Part shown: piece by piece, positions 44,169-55,132 of the stretch | Layout of the letters: each line of letters starts with the position of its first letter | Position numbering within the stretch: the first letter of the stretch is position 1 | Assembly (NCBI RefSeq): GCF_000340965.1 | Contig: NZ_ANAY01000024.1 | Coordinates: 1 to 64,000 of the forward strand | DNA: 64,000 bases | Origin: Nocardiopsis kunsanensis DSM 44524 | Lineage (GTDB): Bacteria; Actinomycetota; Actinomycetes; Streptosporangiales; Streptosporangiaceae | Direction of reading: 5' to 3' | Position numbers and translations under genes: made by a program | The notes under the pieces: model-generated | The model's database searches: none | What the model was told of the DNA's origin: nothing | Seen by the model: the letters and a program-made list of their open reading frames with translations, nothing else

Positions 44169-46060
44169 CCTCCGGTTTCTTCGGCCGCCGCGAGCGGGGC
44201 ACGGGACGTGGTCACGACTTCTCGGAGCAGTCGGTAGACGCCGAGGCGGTCGGTACCACAATGGTGGATCAGGGAGGCGTCGTACAGCTCTCCCAGAGCT
44301 TGGTCGAATTCGGTGGCTGTTCCGGGGAAGTCCGCGTAGAGCTCCCGTGCGGCCACCCCCTGGTGCTCGCCGGCGGCCAGGCCGAGGAAGAGGCGTTGGG
44401 CCGGCCTGCTCACTTCGTCGAAGCAGTGCAGGAACTCCTCCCGTAGTGAGAACTCCGATTCCGAAGCGGCCGAGAGCTGCTCGAAGGGCGAGTCCTCCAG
44501 CAACGTGGCGAACTCCTCCAGTGCGAGATGCGGAGTGGAGACGAATTTGGCCCCCGCCAACCGGACCGCTCCGGGAAGGCCGCCGCACGCGTCGGCGATG
44601 CGTTGCAGAACTGCGGGGCCCCGGACCTCGGCCTCCTCCCCGATGATGTGGCTCAGGAGTCGGACCGCGTGGTTACGGCTCAACGGGGCGAGGCTGTGGG
44701 GCCGGGCCCCGTGGAAGGCGATCAGACGGGGGAGCGCGTTACGGCTGGTGACGAGTGCTCGGGATTCCGAGGACGGAGGGAGCAGGGGAACCGACTCGGC
44801 GGAGTGACGGACACCGTCGACGACGAGGAGGCAGGGGCGGTCGGCCACCACCGACTGCCAAGCGCTGAGCAGTCGAGCCTCGTGTGTGGCCCGGCCGGCC
44901 TCCGGACCCAGCTCCACCCCTGCCTGCCGTAGCAGGTCGCACAGGACCGAGGGCCGGTCCCGGCGGGTGCCGTCGGGCCGGTCGAAACGCGCAAGGTAGA
45001 CACCTCCGCTGAATCTGTCCTCGCAACGTTTCGCTGTACGCAAGGCCGTCTCCGTCTTGCCGACGGAGGGAGGTCCGGTCACGACCACGACCGGTGTGTC
45101 GGTGTCGATCACCTCCTCGACCAGTGACTCGACCGTCTCGCAGCGTCCGAAGAAATCGGGGGACAGGGGGAGGTGGTTGGGGCCGGAGCGCCTCGGGACC
45201 GGATCCTTGTCGGGTGGAGGGGCGGGGGCCTCGGTGCCGGTCCAGCGCCGACTTCGTGGGATCAGGGTCACGGCCTCGCCGGCGCCGCCCGACGGGGGCA
45301 TGACATCGGCCTGACGCAGCACTTGGAGGTGGAGTTCCTGCAGGCTCTGGCGGGGTTCGATGCCCAACTCGGTGGTGAGGTACTCGTGGACCTTGCGGTA
45401 CTCGTTCAGGGCCTCCGTCGTGCGTCCGGAGCGGTAGAGCGCTTCGATGAGCTGTTCCCAGTAGCGTTCCCGCTCAGGACGGTGGGTGATGGCTTGGCGG
45501 ACCTGGGGTGCCAGGCCCTCGAAGTCCCCCAGGGTCAGGTCGATGGTGAACCGGCGCTCGAGCACGTCGAACCATTGGTCGTTCAGCGAGGGGGTCTCCT
45601 CGCGGTGCAGGGTCTCCGAGGGGATGTTGGACAGCGCCGGTCCCTTCCACAGTTTCTCGGCCCGGACGAGTGCCGAGCGTTCGTTCTCCACCTCCCCCGA
45701 GGACCGGTAGGCGGAGCCCTTCTCCACCAGCCGGCGGAAGACGAGGAGGTCGAGGGAGTCGCTGTTGGCGGGAATGTTTATGGAATACCCGCGGGGCATG
45801 GTGGTGATCGGGTCGGCGTCGCGGTCGTACTTCCGGAGAAGTCGTCGGAGCCGGAGTATGTATGTCGGCAGGGTGACATCGGCGTTGGCCGGTGCATCCT
45901 CACCCCAAAGTGCGTACTTCAGGTACTCGAGAGAGACGAAGGAGTTGCACTTGAGGAGAAGGCTCGCGAGTATGGCGCTCGGTTTCGTCGAGGGCAGGAC
46001 GACGTCCTCGCCGTCCGAGACGACGGTGGCGGGCCCGAGGATCTCGAATCTGTAGTTCAT
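44165..46060 (-). CDS. AfsR/SARP family regulator lacking the TPR region
   Basis: A 631-residue activator, probably of the RiPP locus. It has an OmpR-like winged helix (1-95; MNYRFEILGPATVV, PTYILRLRRLL), a bacterial transcriptional activator domain (about 100-245; ERERYWEQLIEALYRSGRTTEALNEYRKV), and an NB-ARC ATPase (Walker A GPPSVGKTET near 325; CLLVVDGV Walker B). It stops after the winged-helix part of NB-ARC, with no TPR repeats as in AfsR. The ATG gives the family-typical beginning. It is upstream of and coupled to the DUF1707 gene. Confidence 0.88.
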   Translation of the reverse strand: MNYRFEILGPATVVSDGEDVVLPSTKPSAILASLLLKCNSFVSLEYLKYALWGEDAPANADVTLPTYILRLRRLLRKYDRDADPITTMPRGYSINIPANSDSLDLLVFRRLVEKGSAYRSSGEVENERSALVRAEKLWKGPALSNIPSETLHREETPSLNDQWFDVLERRFTIDLTLGDFEGLAPQVRQAITHRPERERYWEQLIEALYRSGRTTEALNEYRKVHEYLTTELGIEPRQSLQELHLQVLRQADVMPPSGGAGEAVTLIPRSRRWTGTEAPAPPPDKDPVPRRSGPNHLPLSPDFFGRCETVESLVEEVIDTDTPVVVVTGPPSVGKTETALRTAKRCEDRFSGGVYLARFDRPDGTRRDRPSVLCDLLRQAGVELGPEAGRATHEARLLSAWQSVVADRPCLLVVDGVRHSAESVPLLPPSSESRALVTSRNALPRLIAFHGARPHSLAPLSRNHAVRLLSHIIGEEAEVRGPAVLQRIADACGGLPGAVRLAGAKFVSTPHLALEEFATLLEDSPFEQLSAASESEFSLREEFLHCFDEVSRPAQRLFLGLAAGEHQGVAARELYADFPGTATEFDQALGELYDASLIHHCGTDRLGVYRLLREVVTTSRAPLAAAEETGG

Positions 46061-46653
46061 CGCTTTGCTGCGCGCCTCGTCTGTCAGGGGATGGCCTTCC
46101 GGGGGAGCCCGAGTTCTCTCGGGCCCGTTCCTCCCGCGCGGGCCGAGCTGTGCCGGCGCGGTCACTGCAGGGTTGGGACATGGTGGGTAGAACGTGGGGC
46201 GGGCCTCGACGGAGGTGTTTCACGGAGTGCCGGTCTCAGCAATACGTTTCGGCTCTCACTGCCGAGGGGCCGGGGCTTGTGGCCCGTCTTTCCCATTTTC
46301 TTGTGGAACGATCCTGTTCCAGGAAATTCATGTCGAGTACCCGTTGTCATCCCCTCGGGCGGGAAGATTGGTTCTCCGTGCCGGGGGCAGGGGATCACCG
46401 TCTGCGAGTGCACTGTGACCGCTGGGGTTACGCTCGGTTCCGATCTCCCTTCAGTCTGTTGCGGGATGTTGGTGTTTGTGGCTGATGTCCTTTATATCTA
46501 TTTATTACGCCTCACTTGTGAGTGCAACTGTTTTCGCCGAGAGAAATTCAATCGCAATTAAGGGACTTGGTCCCGATGGGTATCTCGGTCGGCCGCCCCT
46601 GCTACGGCCGAGCGCGGGCCTGCGCAGAACAGGTACCGGAAGCCGGACACACA
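46061..46653. other. Intergenic region upstream of the SARP gene
   Basis: About 590 bases without a credible gene; ORFs across it are short and lack ribosome sites. Bases 46480-46560 are AT-rich (TTTATATCTATTTATTACG) and probably hold the SARP promoter on the minus strand or a remnant. Nothing else was recognised. Confidence 0.45.
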
Positions 46654-46685
46654 GAGGGGGTGTCTCCCGCGGGAGACACCCCCTC
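46654..46685. terminator. Perfect 32-base palindrome, probable terminator
   Basis: Two 16-base arms (GAGGGGGTGTCTCCCG and its complement) abut without a loop, 24 bases past the stop of the 46709 gene. Likely a terminator for that gene; it may act in both directions. Confidence 0.65.
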
Positions 46686-46708
46686 TTGTGCGAACGGAGC
46701 GTTGCTGC

Positions 46709-48028
46709 CTACTTGCCGGCCGCGTCCTTGTCGAGCTTCTCGATGATCAGCCGGTAGAGCTGGCGCGGACGGCCGGGCTGCAGAGTGCGGTTGGGCGGCA
46801 GGGGCCAGGCCAGGCCCTCCTCCACCAGGGTGCGCAGCAGGCGCCGTGCGGTCCGGGAGGTGACCCCGAGCATGCGCCCGGCGTTCTCCGCGTCCACGAC
46901 GAGCGGCCCGTCCTCTTCGGCGATCTTCTCCGACAGACGCATCAGCGTCTCGCGTCCCTTGGTGCGCAGCGGCTCCGAGGGCTGCCGTGCGGGCGCGCGC
47001 TGGGCCGGGACCAGGGAACGCCCCTCACGGTCCACTGCGAAGCTCTGACGCGACGCCTGAGCGCGGTTCAGGGCGGCCCGTGCGTGTGTCTCGGCGTCCT
47101 GGGTGGTGCGGCCCATCCCGATACCGACCTCGATGGCGATGCCCAGTTCGGCCTTGATGCGTTCCACGAACGGCGGCTGGCGGAACCCCTCCGTCGCCGT
47201 GACCAACGACCCGCGGGTCGCCGTGATCATGAACGAGTGGTCGTCCAGCCGGTGGGCGGTCGCGTTGATCCTGTGCGCCTCCTGCAGCAGCAGGCGGTGC
47301 AGGGACAGGCGCAGTTCCTCCCGCCAGTAACGCGGGGTCGAGCGCCGTGAGGAGTCCCGCAGAGTGGGCACGTCCACGACGACCACCCCGAGCTGTGCCT
47401 CCTCCAAGCGGTGGTGGGCCCCCAGCAACCCGGCGGTCTGCAGAGCGCTGCGCACACCGGCGTTGGTCGGACGCAACCGGATCACCGGAACCCCGATGGC
47501 CTCCAGGCGTTCGGCGACCCCGCGTACGCACGTGATCGCCATCCTGGTGGCCTTGCGGCGCCACAGACCCTCGTGGAAGGAGGTGAGCTGGGCGGTGTTG
47601 GTGAGCTCCTCGTGGACATGGATACCGTCGACCGGTAGGTCGACCTCGGAATAGGCTTCGACCACATCCGCGCGACCGAGCATGTCCAAGCTGGCTCTGG
47701 TCGGATCGAAGCGATCGTCCAGGGTCGCTCGGAGCAGTGCTTCGTGCAGACTCGCCCCTCCGAGCGGCACGAAGGTGGCGGGCATCGTCAGCACGCCGGC
47801 CTTTCGTGCGAACTCGTAGGGGACAGGGCTGGCGAACAGGTATGCGTCGATCGCCGAACCCAGCCTGACGACCTTGTCCGTCGCCTCTTGTTCCTCTCGG
47901 TACGCGGCGGCGATGAGTCTGGCGTTGAGGGGCCCCGTGGACCCCGGACCCATGAGCATGACGCGCTCGACCACCTCATGGGGTCCGATGACGCCGATCG
48001 TCAAATCGCCAGTACGCTGGGCACTCAC
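46709..48028 (-). CDS. Regulator with cyclase-like domain and C-terminal winged helix
   Basis: A 439-residue protein. The first 150 residues are an alpha/beta sensory part (LTIGVIGPHEVVERVMLM). The middle (about 210-340) has ferredoxin-like strands with GIAIEVGIGMGRTTQDAETHARAALNRA, resembling GGDEF/GTP cyclohydrolase IIa-type domains without an obvious catalytic motif. The C-terminal 90 residues (NAGRMLGVTSRTARRLLRTLVEEGLA) are a winged helix-turn-helix. It is a conserved actinomycete regulator whose ligand may be a nucleotide. GTG start. It is downstream of the MurA paralogue's end region on the same strand but separated by 190 bases. Confidence 0.7.
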   Translation of the reverse strand: MSAQRTGDLTIGVIGPHEVVERVMLMGPGSTGPLNARLIAAAYREEQEATDKVVRLGSAIDAYLFASPVPYEFARKAGVLTMPATFVPLGGASLHEALLRATLDDRFDPTRASLDMLGRADVVEAYSEVDLPVDGIHVHEELTNTAQLTSFHEGLWRRKATRMAITCVRGVAERLEAIGVPVIRLRPTNAGVRSALQTAGLLGAHHRLEEAQLGVVVVDVPTLRDSSRRSTPRYWREELRLSLHRLLLQEAHRINATAHRLDDHSFMITATRGSLVTATEGFRQPPFVERIKAELGIAIEVGIGMGRTTQDAETHARAALNRAQASRQSFAVDREGRSLVPAQRAPARQPSEPLRTKGRETLMRLSEKIAEEDGPLVVDAENAGRMLGVTSRTARRLLRTLVEEGLAWPLPPNRTLQPGRPRQLYRLIIEKLDKDAAGK

Positions 48029-48221
48029 CTCGGGCTGCTCCCCGCTACCATTCCACGCTCTTCACTATGTGCGCCCACTGGTTTCCCGACCTGGTCTCTG
48101 TCACGACATGATTGCCGCGATCGTACCCATTGTGCGGGGCCAAGGAAGATCGTTTTCCATATCAACGCCGAAAGCCCGGGCGGGAGAGGCCCCCCACCCC
48201 GGCTTGAACTGCGTTTTCGGC

Positions 48222-49523
48222 CTAGGAGAAGTTCACGCGCTCCACGTCCGCTCCCAGAGCGGCGAGGCGTGTCGCGAACTGGGCATGGCCGCGGTCCACC
48301 AGATACCCGGGCGCTACGATCGTCTCACCCTCGGCGACCAGTCCGGCCAGGACCAGCGCCGCACCGGTGCGGAGGTCGTGTGCGATGACCTCGGCCCCGC
48401 GGAGCTCGGTCGGGCCGTGCACGATGGCGCGCGTACCCTCGACCTCGATCTTGGCGCCCATCTTGTTGAGCTCGTCCGCCAGGGCGAAGCGGCCGTCGTA
48501 GATGGCCTCGTGGATGTAGCTCTCGCCCTCGGCCATCGTGGCCAGAGCCATCAGCGGCGACTGCAGGTCCGTGGCAAAGCCCGGGAACGGCGACGTGACC
48601 GCGTTGATCGGGCGCAGCCGCACGGACGGGTCGCGCTGGACGTGCAGAACGGCTCCCTCCTGGGAGAAACCCACGCCCATCTGCTCGAGTTTCCAACGGG
48701 CCACACCCAGGTGGTCCAGGTGCGCGCCGACCAGGCTGACCTCGCCACCGGTGGCGGCCACGGTCATGGCGAACACACCGGCGTCGATACGGTCGGACAT
48801 GATCGTGTGCTCGACGGCGGTGAGCTCCTCGACACCCTCGACGGTGATGAGGCCGGTCCCGCCGCCGCTGATCTTGGCGCCCATGGCGCTCAGGAAGTCG
48901 ATGACGTCGAGGACCTCGGGCTCCAGGGCCGCGTGCTCGATGACCGTGGTGCCGGGCGCGAGCACGGCCGCCATGAGCAGGTTCTCGGTGCCCGTGTGCG
49001 ACGGGGTGTCCAGGTAGAGACGGCCACCGCGCAGGTTGGAGGCCTCGACGTTGATGTGGTTGCGTTCGGCGTCCTCGGTCACCTCGGCGCCCAGGCGGGC
49101 GAAACCGCGGTAGTGGAAGTCCAGGTTGCGGCTGCCGAGGTTGCAGCCGCCCACACCCTCGATACGGGCGGAGCCGGTGCGGTGCATCAGCGCGGGAACG
49201 AAGAGGACGGAGCCGCGGAACTTGGCCGCGATGTCCGCCGGAAGGACGGCACGCTCGGGGTCGTTCAACTGGGACGCGTCGATGACGACGGTGCGCTCTT
49301 CCTCGTGGAAGGCGACCTTGGCGCCCACGTGCTCAGCGAGCTCCAGTGCGCGGTAGACGTCCTCGATGACAGGGACGTTCCGCAGCACTGTGCGGCCCTT
49401 GGCCGCGAGGAGCGCGGCCCCGATCATCGGCAGGACGGCATTCTTCGCGCCTTGGATGAACGCTGTTCCACTGAGGGGGCGCCCGCCGCGGACGCGGTAA
49501 CGAACCTCCTGGCCCATGCTCAT
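48222..49523 (-). CDS. UDP-N-acetylglucosamine 1-carboxyvinyltransferase paralogue (MurA-like)
   Basis: A 433-residue EPSP synthase-fold enzyme adding enolpyruvate to a sugar nucleotide. Catalytic residues of E. coli MurA have counterparts: Lys-Asn in FIQGAKNAVLP, Cys in VGGCNLGSRNLDFHY, Asp in FPGFATDLQSP and Arg in HDLRTGAALVLAG. The Cys loop differs from the usual GxRPxDxH form, so it may be a second MurA rather than the main one. GAAGGAG precedes the first of two close ATGs. It sits alone near purine genes, not in a cell-wall cluster. Confidence 0.85.
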   Translation of the reverse strand: MSMGQEVRYRVRGGRPLSGTAFIQGAKNAVLPMIGAALLAAKGRTVLRNVPVIEDVYRALELAEHVGAKVAFHEEERTVVIDASQLNDPERAVLPADIAAKFRGSVLFVPALMHRTGSARIEGVGGCNLGSRNLDFHYRGFARLGAEVTEDAERNHINVEASNLRGGRLYLDTPSHTGTENLLMAAVLAPGTTVIEHAALEPEVLDVIDFLSAMGAKISGGGTGLITVEGVEELTAVEHTIMSDRIDAGVFAMTVAATGGEVSLVGAHLDHLGVARWKLEQMGVGFSQEGAVLHVQRDPSVRLRPINAVTSPFPGFATDLQSPLMALATMAEGESYIHEAIYDGRFALADELNKMGAKIEVEGTRAIVHGPTELRGAEVIAHDLRTGAALVLAGLVAEGETIVAPGYLVDRGHAQFATRLAALGADVERVNFS

Positions 49524-49635
49524 GTGCTCCTTCGTCAGGCAGATGTGTGAAGGGTCCACCCTCGTCGGGTTTTGCCTATGTGCGTTGAGACGCGGGTTTC
49601 CCCTGGAACGTTGCGACCATCTTGCGCTTGACCTG

Positions 49636-49678
49636 CGTGGCCGTTGGGTCGATGGCCCGCGACGACCCCGTGGCCACG
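49636..49678 (-). terminator. Imperfect hairpin after purC
   Basis: CGTGGCC...GGGTCG pairs with CGACCC-like and GGCCACG segments over about 15 bases with internal mismatches. It lies in the 368-base gap 49524-49891 between purC and the MurA-like gene, and may end the pur transcript. No gene is seen in the gap. Confidence 0.35.
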
Positions 49679-49891
49679 GCTCGCGCATGACAGACCCAGG
49701 ACGTGGTATACCCGCAGATCACGGATAGAGTCCCGGCAAACGGTCAAAGTGGTGTCCGTCCGACGGGAAAGACCAGGGATGCCGGACGCGTGGGTGTCCG
49801 CCAAGCGGCGGCGCGCACGACGTACACCACCATACGTGGTATCGAAAGTGAAACGGCGCTCCCGTGTGCTGAATCACTGTGCCGTGGAAGG

Positions 49892-50797
49892 TCAGAGAGA
49901 GGGCTCCGAGCCGGTCAACCGCAGGTGGATCTCGGTGTAACGGCTCAGAGTGTGCTCCACCACGTTCTCGGGCAGCGCGGGCGGCGGGTCCTCCGAAGCA
50001 CGGTCCCACCCGGAGGCCCGCGAGGTGAGCCAGTCGCGCAGGACCTGCTTGTCGAAGGAAGGCTGCGGCTTGCCCGGTACCCACTCGTCGGCCGGCCAGT
50101 ACCGGGAGGAATCCGGGGTCAACACCTCGTCACCCAGCACGAGCGTGCCGTCCCGGTCCCGGCCGAACTCGAACTTGGTGTCGGCCAGGATCACCCCGCG
50201 CTCGGCCGCGATCTCGCGTCCCCGCTCGTACAGGCGCAGGGTCGTCCCGCGCAGTTCGGCGGCGAGGGCGTGCCCGTGCCGGTCCGCAACCGCGGCGTAG
50301 GGGACGTTCTCGTCGTGTTCGCCCACCTCGGCCTTGACCGCCGGGGTGAAGACCGGCTCCGGCAGGAGCGACCCGTCGGTCAGCCCGTCGGGGAGCTCGA
50401 CACCGCACACCGTGCCCTCGGCGCGGTACTCGGCCAACCCCGAGCCCGCCAGATGGCCTCGGGCGACACACTCGACCGGCACCATGTCCAAGGGTTTGCA
50501 CACCAGGGTGCGGCCGGCCCAGTCGGCGGGTGCACCCTCCGGCGGGACGTCCGAGACCACGTGGTCGGGTACCAGATCGCCCAAACGCTCGAACCACCAC
50601 AGCGACAGCTGTGTGAGGATCCGGCCCTTTCCGGGGATCTCGGTGGGCAGGACCCAGTCGTAGGCCGAGATGCGGTCACTGGCCACCATGACCAGGTGTC
50701 CGTCGGCCGTGGAGTAGAGGTCGCGCACCTTGCCGGTGTGCAGATGTGTGAGGCCCTCGACCCGGGCGGGCTCCGGGCGGGTGACAAAACCGCTCAT
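49892..50797 (-). CDS. purC: SAICAR synthetase
   Basis: A 301-residue enzyme that joins aspartate to CAIR in purine synthesis. HLHTGKVRDLYST (ATP-binding loop), ASDRISAYDWVLP, VECVARGHLAGSG and ILADTKFEFGRD are all signature segments, and length is that of the longer actinobacterial/yeast-type form. The start lies eight bases after the purD stop, so it is cotranscribed with purD. No regulatory element could be seen inside the unit. Confidence 0.96.
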   Translation of the reverse strand: MSGFVTRPEPARVEGLTHLHTGKVRDLYSTADGHLVMVASDRISAYDWVLPTEIPGKGRILTQLSLWWFERLGDLVPDHVVSDVPPEGAPADWAGRTLVCKPLDMVPVECVARGHLAGSGLAEYRAEGTVCGVELPDGLTDGSLLPEPVFTPAVKAEVGEHDENVPYAAVADRHGHALAAELRGTTLRLYERGREIAAERGVILADTKFEFGRDRDGTLVLGDEVLTPDSSRYWPADEWVPGKPQPSFDKQVLRDWLTSRASGWDRASEDPPPALPENVVEHTLSRYTEIHLRLTGSEPSL

Positions 50798-50805
50798 GGT
50801 GCCTT

Positions 50806-52062
50806 TCAGGCCTGCAACTGTGTGACGGCGTGCTCGGCGATGTCGGTGCGGTGGAAGGAACCGCGCAGCTCGATGCGCGAGACCGCCGCGTAGGCACGGT
50901 CGCGGGCCTGACGCAGGTCCGCGCCGGTGCCCACCGCGTTCAGCACCCGACCGCCGTTGGCCTTGACCCCGCCGTCGGGCGCCCACGCCGTGCCGGCGTG
51001 CAGAACGTAGGCACCCTCCAGGGCGTTGGCGGCGTCCAGCCCGTGCACGAGGTCGCCCTTGACCGGGTCGCCGGGGTAGTTCTCGGCGGCGACCACCACG
51101 GTCACGGCCGCACCCGTCTTCCAGTTCAGTGAACCGATCGCGCCCAGCCCGCCCGTGTCGGTGGCCTGCAGGACCGCGCCGACCGGTGTGGACAGGCGGT
51201 CCAGGATCACCTGGGTCTCCGGGTCACCGAAGCGCGCGTTGAACTCGATCACCCGGGGGCCCTGCGAGGTCAGGGACAGGCCGACGTACAGCAGCCCCTG
51301 GTAGCGGGCTCCGCGCCGGTTCATCTCCACGAGCGTGGGACGCACGACCGACCCCATGACCTCGTCGGTCAGGCCGGCCGGGGCCCACGGAACGGGGGAG
51401 TAGGCACCCATCCCGCCGGTGTTGGGGCCCAGGTCGCCGTCGTGGGCGCGCTTGAAGTCCTGGGCCGGCAGCAGCGGGAGCGCGTGCTTGCCGTCGCTGA
51501 GCACGAACAACGACACCTCGGGGCCGTCGAGGAACTCCTCGACGACCACACGTCCGCATTCGCGCGCGTGGCGCTCGGCGAGTGCACGGTCCTCGGTGAC
51601 CACGACACCCTTGCCGGCGGCCAGGCCGTCGTTCTTGACCACGTAGGGCGGGCCGAAGGTGTCGAGGGCCTCGGCGACCTGGCTCGCGGTGCGGCACGCC
51701 CGGGCCTTCGCGGTGGGCACACCGGCGGCCTCCATGACCTCCTTGGCGAAGGCCTTGGACCCCTCCAGCCGTGCGGCGTCCTGGTCGGGGCCGAACACGG
51801 GGATACCGCGTTCGCGCAGGGCGTCGGGCACCCCGGCCACCAGAGGTGCCTCGGGTCCGATGACGACGAGCTCGGCGCGGATACGTGCGGCCAGCTCCGT
51901 CACTGCCAGGCCGTCGGTCACGTTGATCACGTGGTTCTCGGCCAGTTCGGAGATACCCGGGTTGCCGGGGGCACAGTGCAGGTCGGTGATGCCCGGGTCC
52001 AGGGACAGGGCTCGGACGAGTGCGTGCTCGCGGCCTCCGCCGCCGAGAACGAGGGCTTTCAC
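50806..52062 (-). CDS. purD: Phosphoribosylamine-glycine ligase (GAR synthetase)
   Basis: A 418-residue ATP-grasp enzyme for the second step of purine synthesis. KALVLGGGGREHALVRAL opens it, VIGPEAPLVAGV and HDGDLGPNTGGMGAYSPVPW are diagnostic, and RFGDPETQVIL completes the ATP-grasp site. The GTG start at 52062 follows a GGCCCCCTCCA-complement stretch with a weak ribosome site. It lies 53 bases downstream of purA and just upstream of purC on the same strand. Confidence 0.96.
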   Translation of the reverse strand: MKALVLGGGGREHALVRALSLDPGITDLHCAPGNPGISELAENHVINVTDGLAVTELAARIRAELVVIGPEAPLVAGVPDALRERGIPVFGPDQDAARLEGSKAFAKEVMEAAGVPTAKARACRTASQVAEALDTFGPPYVVKNDGLAAGKGVVVTEDRALAERHARECGRVVVEEFLDGPEVSLFVLSDGKHALPLLPAQDFKRAHDGDLGPNTGGMGAYSPVPWAPAGLTDEVMGSVVRPTLVEMNRRGARYQGLLYVGLSLTSQGPRVIEFNARFGDPETQVILDRLSTPVGAVLQATDTGGLGAIGSLNWKTGAAVTVVVAAENYPGDPVKGDLVHGLDAANALEGAYVLHAGTAWAPDGGVKANGGRVLNAVGTGADLRQARDRAYAAVSRIELRGSFHRTDIAEHAVTQLQA

Positions 52063-52115
52063 TGGAGGGGGCCTCTTCGTGATGGAAGGACTGGTGCGTG
52101 CGGTGGCGGTCGGGG

Positions 52116-53411
<1,296 letters not shown>

Positions 53412-53593
53412 TTAGTTCGACACCGGAGCCGGGGTGCAACAGGCCCCGAACATGGATGAACCCCTGGCGCAAGGCAGCGACAGGGGCCGTTGCGTATTGA
53501 GCGTACACGACCTGCGGTTCCCGGTTAAGAGGAGATCTGTCCACTGCGGGCAGCGGGAAATGTGGGGCACGGCACGCTCACGCTGACGCCGTC

Positions 53594-54010
53594 TCAGCTG
53601 TTGAGAGCCTTGTCGGCCTCGGTGCTGGACTCACGCAGGAGCGTCGAGCAGCGGTCGGCCTCCTCGGCGTCACCGATCTGCTCGGAGGCCCGGGCGAGGG
53701 CGTTCAGGGCGCGCAGGAAACCGCGGTTGGGCTCGTGGTCCCACGGGATCGGCCCGTGGCCCTTCCACCCGGAGCGGCGGAGCTGGTCCAGGCCGCGGTG
53801 GTAACCGGTGCGCGCGTAGGCGTAGGCGGTCACCGGCTCCCCGTCGGCCAGGGCGCGCTCGGCCAGGAGGGCCCAGGCAGCGGAGAAAGCGGGGAAACGG
53901 CCGGCGACCGGCTTGGGGTCGTCGGCGGACTCGAGGGCCTCGCGCGCTTCCTGGTTGTCGGGCAGGCGTGTCTCGGGCGGGTCGTTCAGCAGGTTCTGGT
54001 GCAGGTTCAT
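53594..54010 (-). CDS. DUF3151 family protein
   Basis: A 138-residue soluble helical protein typical of actinobacteria and commonly found near fba. AYAYARTGYHRGLDQLRRSGWKGHGPIPW and NRGFLRALNALARASEQIGD are its conserved parts; the helical pairs suggest a TPR-like fold. Function unknown. It lies about 100 bases downstream of fba on the same strand and probably shares its transcript. Confidence 0.85.
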   Translation of the reverse strand: MNLHQNLLNDPPETRLPDNQEAREALESADDPKPVAGRFPAFSAAWALLAERALADGEPVTAYAYARTGYHRGLDQLRRSGWKGHGPIPWDHEPNRGFLRALNALARASEQIGDAEEADRCSTLLRESSTEADKALNS

Positions 54011-54109
54011 GCCCCCATCCTGCCACCGAGCAGGGCAGGACCTGCGATCGCCCGGCGGCCGGGTGGCGGCCGCCGGGCGGGGGCCCGGGCGTCCCCTCGG
54101 GGAGAGGCG

Positions 54110-55132
54110 TCACCGCATCTTGTTGCCCGCGGACTTCAGGCTCTTGGCGGCCTCGACGACACGGGCGGCCATGCCGGCCTCGGCGACCTTGCCGTAGGCG
54201 CGCGGGTCGTAGGCCTTCTTGCTACCGATCTCTCCGTCGATCTTCAGCACACCGTCGTAGTTCTTCATGATGTGGTCGACGACCGGACGCGTGTAGGCGT
54301 ACTGGGTGTCGGTGTCGACGTTCATCTTCACGACGCCGTAGTCGATGGCCTCGTGGATCTCCTCCAGGGTGGAGCCGGAGCCCCCGTGGAAGACGAAGTC
54401 GAACGGCTTGTCCTTGCCGTGCTTCTCGGAGACGGCGGTCTGGGCGTTCTTGAGTACCTCGGGGCGCAGCTTCACGAAGCCGGGCTTGTAGGAGCCGTGC
54501 ACGTTGCCGAAGGTCAGGGCGGTCATGTAGTAGCCCTTCTCGCCCAGGCCGAGGACCTCGGCGGTGCGCAGCGCGTCCTGCGGGGTGGTGTAGAGCTTCT
54601 CGTTGATCTCGCCGACGATGCCGTCCTCCTCGCCGCCGACGACGCCCACCTCGATCTCCAGGATCGTGTTGGCGGCCTTGGACGAGAGCAGCAGCTCCTC
54701 GGCGATGCGCAGGTTGTCCTCGAGCTCCACGGCCGAGCCGTCCCACATGTGCGACTGGAACAGCGGCTCCTGGCCCTTGGAAGCGCGCTCCTTGGAGATC
54801 TCGAGCAGCGGGCGCACGAAGCTGTCGAGCTTGTTCTCGGGGCAGTGGTCGGTGTGCAGGGCGATGTTGACCGAGTACTTCTCGGCGACCACGCGTGCGA
54901 ACTCGGCGAAGGCGACCGAACCGGTCACCATGTCCTTGACGGAGGCGCCGGACAGGAACTCCGCGCCACCGGTGGAGATCTGGATGATGCCGTCGCTCTC
55001 GGCCTCCGCGAAGCCGCGCAGGGCGGCGTGCAGCGTCTGGCTGGAGGTCACGTTGATCGCCGGGTAGGCGAAACCCTCGGTCTTGGCGCGCTGAAGCATC
55101 TCGGCGTAGACGTCGGGGCTGGCGATGGGCAT
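54110..55132 (-). CDS. fba: Class II fructose-bisphosphate aldolase
   Basis: A 340-residue zinc aldolase of glycolysis/gluconeogenesis. ALHTDHCPENKLDSF holds the catalytic Asp and first zinc His, FGNVHGSYKPG the second zinc His, and FVFHGGSGST the third with the phosphate-binding loop; VKMNVDTDTQYAYTRPV is also typical. Length matches the E. coli FbaA type (class IIa). The upstream gap of 248 bases should contain its promoter. Confidence 0.96.
   Translation of the reverse strand: MPIASPDVYAEMLQRAKTEGFAYPAINVTSSQTLHAALRGFAEAESDGIIQISTGGAEFLSGASVKDMVTGSVAFAEFARVVAEKYSVNIALHTDHCPENKLDSFVRPLLEISKERASKGQEPLFQSHMWDGSAVELEDNLRIAEELLLSSKAANTILEIEVGVVGGEEDGIVGEINEKLYTTPQDALRTAEVLGLGEKGYYMTALTFGNVHGSYKPGFVKLRPEVLKNAQTAVSEKHGKDKPFDFVFHGGSGSTLEEIHEAIDYGVVKMNVDTDTQYAYTRPVVDHIMKNYDGVLKIDGEIGSKKAYDPRAYGKVAEAGMAARVVEAAKSLKSAGNKMR

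Noticed and set aside
46061-46708. Possible extra small gene upstream of the SARP regulator
   Set aside because: Candidate frames are short, lack ribosome sites and show atypical composition.
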